In this document: positions 1-4,901 of the stretch, in pieces
Layout of the letters: every line of letters starts with the position of its first letter
Position numbering within the stretch: the first letter of the stretch is position 1
From: an uncultured bacterium
GTDB taxonomy: Bacteria > Cyanobacteriota > Vampirovibrionia > Gastranaerophilales > Gastranaerophilaceae
Assembly: GCA_937894665.1 (NCBI GenBank)
Contig: CALAWF010000225.1
Span: 1 to 5,426 of the forward strand
Length of the DNA stretch: 5,426 nt
Reading direction: 5' to 3'
Position numbers and translations under genes: made by a program
Notes under the pieces: generated by a model
Seen by the model: only the letters and a program-made list of their open reading frames with translations
Database searches by the model: none
Told to the model about the DNA's origin: nothing

Positions 1-1127
1 CCTACTATTTCTTTTTCTTTTGTTAAATATATGTATGTTCCTAAGCTAAGTTCTTTTGTTGGAACTATTTCATTTTTTATTTTTTGAGTTTTATCTAATC
101 TATTACGAGGAGTATCATTATTATTGTACAATAATGTTTCTTGTACTCTTTCAAAATTTTCATACGATTGCAGTTCTATATTAGCTATCTTTTCATGGTT
201 ACCTATTGCCAAAATTCTATGTCTAAAATCTACGTAATAACAGCATTGTTGTAAATTCCTTTTAATTCCTGTTAATGGTAATTCACAATGTTGAAGTTGT
301 TTATATTCCCTTTTATTTGTGTAAGAATCAATATCAATTGCGTTTACCTTTTTGAACTCTGCATAAGATAATGGTATTGGCATTGTTTCATTTGTATCTT
401 GTATTATTTTTTCTTCAATCTTGTTTAACTCTGTCAAATTAAGAGAATATGAGTTTCTTGATAAAACCTTTTCCATAATATTATGGGTTATATCTTTTAA
501 AGCAGATACCAATCTTGCACAATAAATAACTTCAGGCACAGCATTTCGTTTAAAATGATTACTAGCAACGGATTTTATGTTATCATCAATCTCATTATTA
601 CTTATAAAATATACATTATCCTTTATTTCCTTTAATAACTTATAAAAATCTCTATAAGTACCTTGTGTAAAAAATAATGTTTTTATCTTACTCTTAATTG
701 AATTTGATTTTTCTTTTTTAGAACTTAGCACATATCTATACAATTCTTTAGCAGATATGTCATTGATAAAATTTTGATTTGAATATTTTTCATCTGTAAA
801 TAATATAAAACTTTTAATATTAGAATTGGCTTTTAATGCTAATAACCATCGTAGTATAACATCTTTGGTTTTCTTTTCAGTTATTTTTGTATACTTGACT
901 TGAATAATTTGATAAGTAGTATTTTTATCTTTAATTTTACTTGCAAAAGTTGTATCATAGTTGTCAAATTTGTCTATATTCTTAATGGCAATATCGTCTA
1001 AAGATTCAAATTCAATAGAACTATGCTCATCTTTTAGTAGCATTGCATAATAAAAAAAGACTTTTATTTGGTAAGCAAAGCCTGACAAACTGTATAATCC
1101 ACTTTTGTCATTTTCATTATTTGCCAA
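1..1127 (-). CDS. Partial DUF4297/Cap4-like dsDNA endonuclease (C-terminus beyond left edge)
   Basis: An open frame on the minus strand runs without a stop from a TTG at 1127-1125 off the left edge, giving 375 visible residues. Residues 10-20 (GLYSLSGFAYQ) resemble the small-residue/GFxYQ start of DUF4297 and Cap4-type nuclease domains. An acidic stretch with E39, E41, D44 and D45 follows, then Q76-V-K78 in the string IIQVKYTK; together these fit a PD-(D/E)XK active site. Such domains cut double-stranded DNA in CBASS and ABC-3C-type anti-phage systems. Residues 150-375 show no motif I can name and may be the sensor or partner-binding half. The frame is closed upstream by TAG at 1139-1137. TTG is chosen because the domain begins only a few residues after it and the next ATG is near residue 29, inside the domain. 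The ribosome site is weak (AGG at 1138-1136). The frame is firm; the family call rests on motif resemblance only. Confidence 0.6.
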   Translation of the reverse strand, partial: MANNENDKSGLYSLSGFAYQIKVFFYYAMLLKDEHSSIEFESLDDIAIKNIDKFDNYDTTFASKIKDKNTTYQIIQVKYTKITEKKTKDVILRWLLALKANSNIKSFILFTDEKYSNQNFINDISAKELYRYVLSSKKEKSNSIKSKIKTLFFTQGTYRDFYKLLKEIKDNVYFISNNEIDDNIKSVASNHFKRNAVPEVIYCARLVSALKDITHNIMEKVLSRNSYSLNLTELNKIEEKIIQDTNETMPIPLSYAEFKKVNAIDIDSYTNKREYKQLQHCELPLTGIKRNLQQCCYYVDFRHRILAIGNHEKIANIELQSYENFERVQETLLYNNNDTPRNRLDKTQKIKNEIVPTKELSLGTYIYLTKEKEIV

Positions 1128-1161
1128 TATTAATACCTAAAAATTTCTACTCATAGCTTAC

Positions 1162-1205
1162 ATGATACAATAAAAAGCATAAGTTTTAAGAAATGTTAAA
1201 TTATA
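1162..1205 (-). promoter_or_regulatory. Possible promoter region for the nuclease gene
   Basis: The 105-base gap between the toxin and the nuclease frame holds two possible minus-strand -10 boxes. One is a perfect TATAAT at 1205-1200 without a good -35. The other is TATCAT at 1167-1162, with TTAAAA 16 bases upstream. Either would allow the nuclease to be transcribed separately from the toxin. DNA this AT-rich produces such boxes by chance, so the call is weak. I see no terminator or antitoxin remnant in the gap. Confidence 0.25.
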
Positions 1206-1232
1206 TTAAGTTATGCAATCTCGATAAATACT

Positions 1233-1589
1233 CTATCTTTTGCATAGCTCTTTATATCTTTTTATTGCGACATCTAACTCTTTTTTAGGGGTTTCCTGTG
1301 TTTTCTTGATAAAAGCGTGTAAAAGCACCATTGTATCATCTTCGACAGAGAAAATAACTCGTGCAATACCATTAGATATATTGCAACGAACTTCCTCAAG
1401 TCCGCCAGTACCATGAAGAACACGAGTTAACGGCATTCCGATTGGATAGCCATATTGAACTGTTTTGATATCAAAGCCAATTGTACGCATATCTTCTTTG
1501 GGTAAATCTTTCAACCATTCACGAACAGGTTCATTGCCTGAACTTGTTGCGTAAAAATATACTTCCAATGCTGACCTGCGTTCTGTCAT
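1233..1589 (-). CDS. higB: RelE/HigB-type toxin, phage Gp49-like family
   Basis: This 118-residue basic protein fits the RelE/ParE-superfamily Gp49-like (HigB) toxins, which are normally ribosome-dependent mRNA endonucleases neutralised by an XRE-type antitoxin. Family landmarks seen are the N-terminal VYFYATSSGNEPVREWL segment (10-26), G62-G63-L64-E65-E66-V67-R68, the strand ARVIF (76-80), and the C-terminal LLHAFIKKTQETPKKEL (89-105). The last is close to the family's usual FxKKtqkTPkkEi string. Length is typical. The antitoxin usually follows the toxin on the same strand, but downstream there are only 105 bases and then the nuclease frame, and no antitoxin is visible upstream. By eye the gene is richer in G and C than its flanks, which would fit separate acquisition. 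The ATG at 1589 has no Shine-Dalgarno sequence but lies six bases after a TATAAT box. The family is fairly sure; toxin activity is inferred. Confidence 0.82.
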   Translation of the reverse strand: MTERRSALEVYFYATSSGNEPVREWLKDLPKEDMRTIGFDIKTVQYGYPIGMPLTRVLHGTGGLEEVRCNISNGIARVIFSVEDDTMVLLHAFIKKTQETPKKELDVAIKRYKELCKR

Positions 1590-1595
1590 GTGGGT

Positions 1596-1604
1596 ATTAT
1601 ATCA
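1596..1604 (-). promoter_or_regulatory. Extended -10 promoter of the higB-like gene
   Basis: On the minus strand the string TGATATAAT is an extended -10 element (TG-N-TATAAT). Only the six bases ACCCAC separate it from the ATG at 1589. Transcription would start at or next to the A of the ATG, so the mRNA would be leaderless. No convincing -35 box is seen, which is common for extended -10 promoters. Confidence 0.5.
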
Positions 1605-1843
1605 CATAAAGTTTGTATTTGCATAATTACATGAAATTACTTATTTATTACAATAAAAAGAGTTCTGCTAATTAACTTCTAGACTTATTTATTCTGTTTA
1701 TTTGTAATTTTGTAATAATAAAACTAATACAAAAAAATAAAAAATGACAAATTACGCAGAAGTCATCAGATGAATTTTGATAATAGATAATAAATTTATA
1801 TTAAATCATTATTTAAAGTTACTTCTTGATTATCTGAATGACC

Positions 1844-1858
1844 TCTCGTTTAACGAGA
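1844..1858. repeat. Perfect 7-bp inverted repeat (TCTCGTT-T-AACGAGA)
   Basis: The arms TCTCGTT (1844-1850) and AACGAGA (1852-1858) are exact reverse complements around a single T. As RNA it could only form a 5-bp stem with a 5-base loop and has no T-run, so a DNA-binding site is more likely than a terminator. It lies about 130 bases from the tRNA scar, where an excisionase or repressor site would be plausible, but no protein partner is visible. Confidence 0.35.
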
Positions 1859-1885
1859 ATAAATCTTATTTTAATGAAAATTTTG

Positions 1886-1903
1886 TGGGTAATGGGTGGG
1901 TAA
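1886..1903. repeat. Short direct repeat TGGGTAA / TGGG / TGGGTAA
   Basis: Two exact TGGGTAA copies (1886-1892 and 1897-1903) flank a further TGGG, giving three TGGG units in 18 bases. This stands out in otherwise AT-rich DNA. It lies about 85 bases from the tRNA-Asp scar. Arm-type integrase sites are often short direct repeats near the core, which makes this a candidate, but nothing in the window proves it. Confidence 0.35.
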
Positions 1904-1988
1904 TTGATATTCAATTTCGCTTATTTTGAATAAGTTTCAAATGGGGTAAAGAAGTTGTAAATACTGCATTTTACGGTGTTTGAACCCT

Positions 1989-2027
1989 CTGTCACGCATG
2001 AGGTCGCGAGCCTCGTCGTTCCCGCCA
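1989..2027 (+). pseudogene. 3' half of tRNA-Asp (GUC), degenerate; likely attachment-site scar
   Basis: Read 5' to 3', this is a canonical tRNA 3' half: anticodon loop CTGTCAC (1989-1995, anticodon GTC at 1991-1993), anticodon-stem strand GCATG, variable loop AGGTC, T-stem strand GCGAG, one C, T-stem strand CTCGT, acceptor strand CGTTCCC, discriminator G (2024) and encoded CCA (2025-2027). GTC and G73 are both typical of tRNA-Asp. The T-stem pairs but its loop is one base instead of seven. The bases before the anticodon loop (ACCCT) do not pair with GCATG, and there is no D-arm or 5' acceptor strand. It therefore cannot make a working tRNA. Identity that starts at the anticodon loop and runs through the 3' end is the pattern left by tyrosine-integrase insertion into a tRNA gene. 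The island would lie to the left. Confidence 0.8.
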
Positions 2028-2031
2028 TTTT

Positions 2032-2061
2032 AAAAGAGCCCTTTATAGGGTTCTTTTTTTT
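2032..2061 (+). terminator. Intrinsic terminator following the tRNA-Asp remnant
   Basis: AAAAGAGCCC (2032-2041) pairs with GGGTTCTTTT (2048-2057) with one G-T wobble, around a short loop, and is followed by more T residues to 2061. It sits five bases after the CCA, as expected for the native terminator of the tRNA gene. It now insulates the gdx unit from transcription coming from the left. Confidence 0.8.
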
Positions 2062-2100
2062 GTTATAAAAACTCTAAACCATTATTATTTAATTATCATG

Positions 2101-2130
2101 TTGATATATATTTTTATTTGATAGTATAAT
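2101..2130 (+). promoter_or_regulatory. Sigma70-type promoter of the gdx unit
   Basis: TTGATA (2101-2106) and a perfect TATAAT (2125-2130) are separated by 18 bases. Transcription would start near 2137, giving a leader of about 110 bases before the gdx ATG at 2248. The upstream terminator at 2032-2061 makes this the only evident promoter for gdx and the genes after it. Confidence 0.65.
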
Positions 2131-2136
2131 ATCAGC

Positions 2137-2225
2137 AGGATAAAAAATAGAAATATTTGCCGCCGGGTAAGCATCTTTTAAATATTCCATTAGGCCTTTG
2201 AAGGAATATTCAAAAGGTGCTTTTT
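2137..2225 (+). promoter_or_regulatory. Candidate guanidine riboswitch leader (transcriptional ON switch)
   Basis: The gdx leader can form two exclusive structures. One is the long terminator at 2169-2225. The other pairs AATATTT (2152-2158) with AAATATT (2180-2186), optionally extended by GC (2159-2160) with GC (2171-2172), around a GC-rich loop CGCCGGGTAA. That hairpin takes bases from the terminator's 5' arm, so it would act as an antiterminator. GCC in the first loop could pair with GGC (2193-2195) in the terminator loop as a kissing contact. A guanidinium exporter downstream makes guanidine the obvious ligand. The compact two-hairpin, kissing-loop layout recalls the guanidine-IV (mepA) class more than classes I to III. 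That class match is from memory and unverified; the regulatory switch itself is seen in the sequence. Confidence 0.55.
2169..2225 (+). terminator. Long intrinsic terminator in the gdx leader (attenuator)
   Basis: The arms 2169-2188 and 2203-2222 pair over about 19 base pairs. The segments GCATCTTTT/AAAAGGTGC and AATATTCC/GGAATATT are separated by one A-C mismatch. The loop is 14 bases (ATTAGGCCTTTGAA) and a TTTTT tract ends at 2225. It stands about 22 bases before the gdx start codon, downstream of the promoter, so it must be bypassed for gdx expression. This is the position of a riboswitch expression platform. Confidence 0.8.
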
Positions 2226-2247
2226 GTATATAAAAAGGAGAATAATT

Positions 2248-2565
2248 ATGGATTGGATTTATTTAATAATTGCTGGAATGTTTGAAGTTGCATGGGCTGT
2301 TGGAATGAAATTATCAAATGGCTTTTCTAATTTAACAATTAGCATATTAACAATTCTTGGAATGATTGCAAGTTTTTATTTTCTTGCCCTCGCTCTAAAA
2401 AATATTCCATTAGGAACTGCTTATTCAATATGGACTGGTGTTGGTACACTTGGAACTGTAATACTGGGAATTATTTTATTTAAAGAACCTATAAATGTTG
2501 CAAGAATAGTTTGTATAATGTTTATTATATCAGGCATTACTGGATTAAAATTACTTTCAGCGTAA
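2248..2565 (+). CDS. gdx: Gdx/SugE guanidinium exporter, small multidrug resistance family
   Basis: This 105-residue inner-membrane protein has four hydrophobic helices (about 3-20, 30-49, 58-77 and 84-103). Dual-topology dimers of this family exchange guanidinium for protons. The proton/substrate glutamate is E13. The surrounding EVAWAVGMK and the residues W16, S42, Y59 and W62 match the Gdx subgroup rather than the EmrE-type quaternary-amine exporters. NIPLGTAYSIWTGVGTLGT (52-70) is the conserved helix 3 segment. Length is typical. The ATG at 2248 has AAGGAG at 2235-2240 with seven bases of spacing. An in-frame TTG at 2224 lies in the leader's terminator T-tract and is rejected. It is first in a plus-strand unit and controlled by the leader attenuator. 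Subgroup and function are well supported. Confidence 0.93.
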   Translation: MDWIYLIIAGMFEVAWAVGMKLSNGFSNLTISILTILGMIASFYFLALALKNIPLGTAYSIWTGVGTLGTVILGIILFKEPINVARIVCIMFIISGITGLKLLSA

Positions 2566-2611
2566 CATATAATTTTTTATTGATGTTAGGTTAAATATAA
2601 GGAGATTATGA

Positions 2612-3087
2612 ATGTTTAGACCGCTAAGAAGAATAAAACAACAATTATCCCTAGAAGAGTGCATTTCTGTTCTGAAAAATGAAGTGAGAGGGGTTCTGGC
2701 CGTTTTGGGTGATGAAGATTATCCTTATGGCGTTCCGATTAATTTTTATTATTCCCAAGAGAATAATAAAATATATTTTCACGGTAGCAGGGAAGGACAT
2801 AAAATTGATGCGATAAAAAATCACGATAAAGTTTCTTTTTGTGTTTATGATAAAGGAACTCAAATCGAAGGAAAACTAGGGTTAGATTATAAAAGTGCTA
2901 TTGTTTTGGCAGGATTAAAATGTTAGAAGATAGAGAAGAAACGATTAATATTGTCAGAAAATTAGCTGAACAATTTGATTTTGATAAAAGTTATATTGAT
3001 GATGAAATTAAAAAGCTTGCTAAATTCGTGACTGTTCTAGAGCTAACACTGGAGCATATTTGCGGTAAAACTGTAAATGAAAGTTAA
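2612..3087 (+). pseudogene. Nim-like FMN-binding (pyridoxamine-phosphate-oxidase fold) protein, split by a frameshift
   Basis: Two frames together make one protein of about 159 residues. Frame one (2612-2926, 104 aa) starts at an ATG with AAGGAG at 2599-2604. It carries the split-barrel flavin features of the nitroimidazole-resistance NimA-like family: FRPLRRIKQQL (2-12), R26-G27-V28-L29, YPYGVPIN (37-44), IYFHGSREGHKIDAI (54-68) and KVSFCVYD (73-80). It then ends at TAG (2924-2926). Frame two (2920-3087, 55 aa) begins with MLEDREE and ends LELTLEHICGKTVNES, the usual family C-terminus. One extra A in the run at 2917-2920 would join them. Causes could be a true one-base loss, a homopolymer read error, or a real split gene: ATG 2920 overlaps the stop and has AGGA five bases before it. 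It lies 46 bases after gdx and 17 before the acetyltransferase gene, probably in one transcript. Confidence 0.8.
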
Positions 3088-3104
3088 TTTTTGAGGGTAG
3101 AAAT

Positions 3105-3515
3105 ATGAAATACAAAAAGTTTATCGGTTTAAACGATGATATTATTGGTATAAGAACGGCTATCTTTGTTGAAGAGCAAGGCTTTAAGGATGAGTTTGAC
3201 GAAGTTGACAAAAATTGTTCGCACATAGTTCTTTATGATAATGATAAACCGATTGCAACTTGTCGTTATTTTTCTCAAAATGGAGTTTATCATATTGGAA
3301 GAGTGGCAATAGTAAAACCATACAGAGGCAAGCACCTTGGTAATGAAATTATGAATATTGTAGAATCTGAAATTAAAAATGAAGGTGGGAAAAAGATAGA
3401 GATTTCTGCTCAAGTTAGAGTAAAAGAATTTTATAAAAAACTTGGTTACGAAGAGGTTGGCGAAATTTACCTTGATGAATATTGTGAGCATATAACCATG
3501 GTAAAAGAACTATAA
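3105..3515 (+). CDS. GNAT N-acetyltransferase, ElaA/YjcF-like
   Basis: This 136-residue protein matches the ElaA/YjcF-like branch of acetyl-CoA-dependent GNAT acetyltransferases. Features seen are IRTAIFVEEQGF (16-27) followed by acidic EFDEVD (30-35), the strand HIVLYDNDKPIATCRYF (40-56), IGRVAIV (64-70) leading into the acetyl-CoA pyrophosphate loop R74-G-K-H-L-G79 (the RxxGxG/A motif), and the late motif EFYKKLGYEEVGE (108-120) followed by HITMV. Length is normal. The ATG at 3105 has GAGGG at 3093-3097. It is last in the gdx unit and ends only nine bases from the convergent DUF1848 gene, with no hairpin between them. The substrate cannot be deduced; acetylation of a small amine or toxic compound would suit its neighbours, but that is inference. 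Confidence 0.87.
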   Translation: MKYKKFIGLNDDIIGIRTAIFVEEQGFKDEFDEVDKNCSHIVLYDNDKPIATCRYFSQNGVYHIGRVAIVKPYRGKHLGNEIMNIVESEIKNEGGKKIEISAQVRVKEFYKKLGYEEVGEIYLDEYCEHITMVKEL

Positions 3516-3524
3516 AAAGGTCAT

Positions 3525-4460
3525 TTAAAACAATTTCTGTTGCACATTAGTTTCTAAAAAAGATTTTTGGTTGCTTTGTTGAATTTCATCTGTAGGTTTA
3601 AGATTTCCTAAAATCATCAAATTATTTGGGTTATGTCTTTTGTAATTTTCTTGTGCTATTTGTGGATTTTGATTTGCATAGCAATATTTACACCCATTGG
3701 GACAAGTGTCATAATCTCCAATATTTCTATTCTCCATACAACGGCAGCCTTGCCTGTTGCCAGAGTGTCGAACTTTTTTGAAGGTAATATTATTTGCTTT
3801 GCCTAAAATATCAGATGTCATACAACCTGATTGCAAAATTCCATATTGCTCATAATTTTCGCCTGTTGCACAAGTTTGAATTATCATATTGTGTTTTTGT
3901 GCAATTGCTCCGATATTTTTTGCAATTTCATTTTTATCAACATCTGACAAAAAAATGATTTCAGGCATATTTGTTTTTAGTTTTTTGTACATATCAACAA
4001 AGCTAAAAATGCACCTATCAATATAAGGTGAAAGTCTTTCAGTCATGTATTCAAAAGTTTCATAGTGAACATTTTTAGTATATTTTTCAGTCAAAAGAAT
4101 TGGGTCATATCGCCACGCGATTCTCTGTTTACCGACAATTTTCGATAATTTAATAAGCGTTTCAATGCTTTCGTTTATAGTTGGGACATTAGGTTCAATA
4201 TCTTTGTCATAAGCTGTAATAGTATAATGAAAATATGTATTAAATTTATCTGTAATTTCTGTCAATCTATCTAAAATGGGTTCATAATTTTTTGAACAAA
4301 ATACAACACAATCAAGGACTTTTGGATTGAGTTCATACCTTGTAACCTTATTTGGAAACATTGGATTTCTTGAATAAACAAAACCATCTTCAAACCTTTT
4401 CAAAAGCCAATCTGAATAATATTGAACCGTATCTGTCCTTGAACCAGTGTTAATAATCAT
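3525..4460 (-). CDS. DUF1848 family protein with radical-SAM-like cysteine cluster
   Basis: This 311-residue protein is recognised as DUF1848 from its start MIINTGSRTDT, then FVYSRNPMFPNKVTRYEL (27-44), VVFCSKNYEPIL (52-63), WRYDPI (116-121) and the cysteine-rich end. The cluster includes C239-x-C241 and C253-x3-C257-x2-C260 (CPNGCKYCYAN). This looks like the CX3CX2C iron-sulfur motif of radical SAM enzymes but sits near the C-terminus instead of the N-terminus. No biochemical function is established to my knowledge. The frame extends upstream to an ATG at 4517, but those 19 codons read through a terminator hairpin, and family members begin at MIINTGSRTD, so ATG 4460 is chosen. The ribosome site is AGGA at 4477-4474, with a rather long spacing of 13. 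It is last after marR and cupin, and has no evident promoter of its own. Confidence 0.87.
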   Translation of the reverse strand: MIINTGSRTDTVQYYSDWLLKRFEDGFVYSRNPMFPNKVTRYELNPKVLDCVVFCSKNYEPILDRLTEITDKFNTYFHYTITAYDKDIEPNVPTINESIETLIKLSKIVGKQRIAWRYDPILLTEKYTKNVHYETFEYMTERLSPYIDRCIFSFVDMYKKLKTNMPEIIFLSDVDKNEIAKNIGAIAQKHNMIIQTCATGENYEQYGILQSGCMTSDILGKANNITFKKVRHSGNRQGCRCMENRNIGDYDTCPNGCKYCYANQNPQIAQENYKRHNPNNLMILGNLKPTDEIQQSNQKSFLETNVQQKLF

Positions 4461-4481
4461 TTTATATTCTAATTCCTGATT

Positions 4482-4506
4482 AAAAAGGGGCAAGATTGCC
4501 CCTTTT
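4482..4506 (-). terminator. Intrinsic terminator between the cupin and DUF1848 genes
   Basis: On the minus strand AAAAGGGGCA pairs perfectly over 10 base pairs with TGCCCCTTTT around a four-base loop ATCT, ending in TTTTT. It starts five bases after the cupin stop codon and ends about 22 bases before the DUF1848 start. It would end or reduce transcription between the two genes. The T-rich bases on the other side could make it work weakly on the plus strand too. Confidence 0.78.
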
Positions 4507-4510
4507 AATT

Positions 4511-4885
4511 TTAACACAATTCTCCATCACTAAGCCCGAATTGTTCTAGGCTATTTGCTTTTGCTTGAACACAAATGTATTCCAAATCAGTTTTTGCTTC
4601 CATTGTTCTAACTACATTTGGTAGAACTTTGACACAGGTTCCTTCTTTAACTTCAACAACTTCATTATCTAAAGTCATTGAGCCTTCGCCCTTTAGAAAA
4701 ATATAAACTTCTTCGTTTTGTTTGTGTTTGTGATTGAATGGCAATTTTACTCCTGCAGGCATTGCACTAACTGAAATTTCACAACTTGTTAATCCTAATA
4801 AATCATGCAAAAACGCTTTGCCGTTTTCATAATTTTTGCCTATTTCACTAATTTTTCCAATCTCTTCTTTTTTAAAGTTTGTCAT
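4511..4885 (-). CDS. Small single-domain cupin protein
   Basis: This 124-residue protein carries a cupin_2-type beta-barrel. Motif 1 is seen as G45-x6-H52-x-H54-x4-E59-x6-G66 (NHKHKQNEEVYIFLKGEG), supplying two histidines and a glutamate for a metal ion. Motif 2 is recognisable as EGTCVKVLPN (81-90), but its usual histidine is not evident (R93 or T94 lies there), so metal binding may be incomplete or use another ligand. Such small cupins include isomerases, dioxygenases and sensors; this one cannot be assigned a reaction. It lies 51 bases after marR, and that gap contains a copy of the palindrome found in the marR promoter, so it is a likely MarR target. The ATG at 4885 has only a weak purine-rich site (AAAAGAGA). 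Confidence 0.85.
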   Translation of the reverse strand: MTNFKKEEIGKISEIGKNYENGKAFLHDLLGLTSCEISVSAMPAGVKLPFNHKHKQNEEVYIFLKGEGSMTLDNEVVEVKEGTCVKVLPNVVRTMEAKTDLEYICVQAKANSLEQFGLSDGELC

Positions 4886-4901
4886 AATGTTTTCTCTTTT
4901 C

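Larger units (their letters stand above)
1590..1988. other. AT-rich non-coding stretch, probable element end
   Basis: I find no convincing gene in these roughly 400 bases on either strand. A 50-codon open stretch (about 1777-1930, plus) has no ribosome site and resembles nothing I know. Apart from the higB-like promoter at its left end, the stretch holds an inverted repeat at 1844-1858 and a short TGGGTAA repeat at 1886-1903, both close to the tRNA scar at 1989. This position fits the non-coding arm of an integrated element next to its attachment core, but that is inference from context. Confidence 0.5.

Noticed and set aside
1777..1930. 50-codon open stretch on the plus strand with a TTG start
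   Set aside because: No ribosome site and an Asn/Leu/Phe-rich product typical of AT-rich non-coding DNA. I considered an integrase C-terminus but saw no tyrosine-recombinase motif.
1940..2027. Complete tRNA-Asp gene
   Set aside because: No 5' acceptor strand, D-arm or 5' anticodon-stem strand is present, and the T-loop is truncated.
2224..2247. Upstream TTG start for gdx adding eight residues
   Set aside because: The TTG lies in the T-tract of the leader terminator, and the added codons run through the ribosome site. ATG 2248 has a well-spaced AAGGAG and gives the normal family N-terminus.
2651..2863. Minus-strand frame opposite the Nim-like gene
   Set aside because: Antisense shadow of a clear gene, with a low-complexity product rich in I, F and N.
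2912..2926. Programmed -1 frameshift in the Nim-like gene
   Set aside because: The in-frame bases around the A-run do not form an X-XXY-YYZ slippery heptamer. A base deletion, a read error or coupled restart explains it better.
3020..3491. Two minus-strand frames opposite the acetyltransferase gene
   Set aside because: Both are antisense to a well-supported gene, have no ribosome site and resemble no family.
3516..3524. Shared terminator between the convergent acetyltransferase and DUF1848 genes
   Set aside because: The nine-base gap and its flanks show no stem-loop with a T-run.
4461..4517. N-terminal extension of DUF1848 to ATG 4517
   Set aside because: The 19 extra codons translate a terminator hairpin, and the family begins at MIINTGSRTD.
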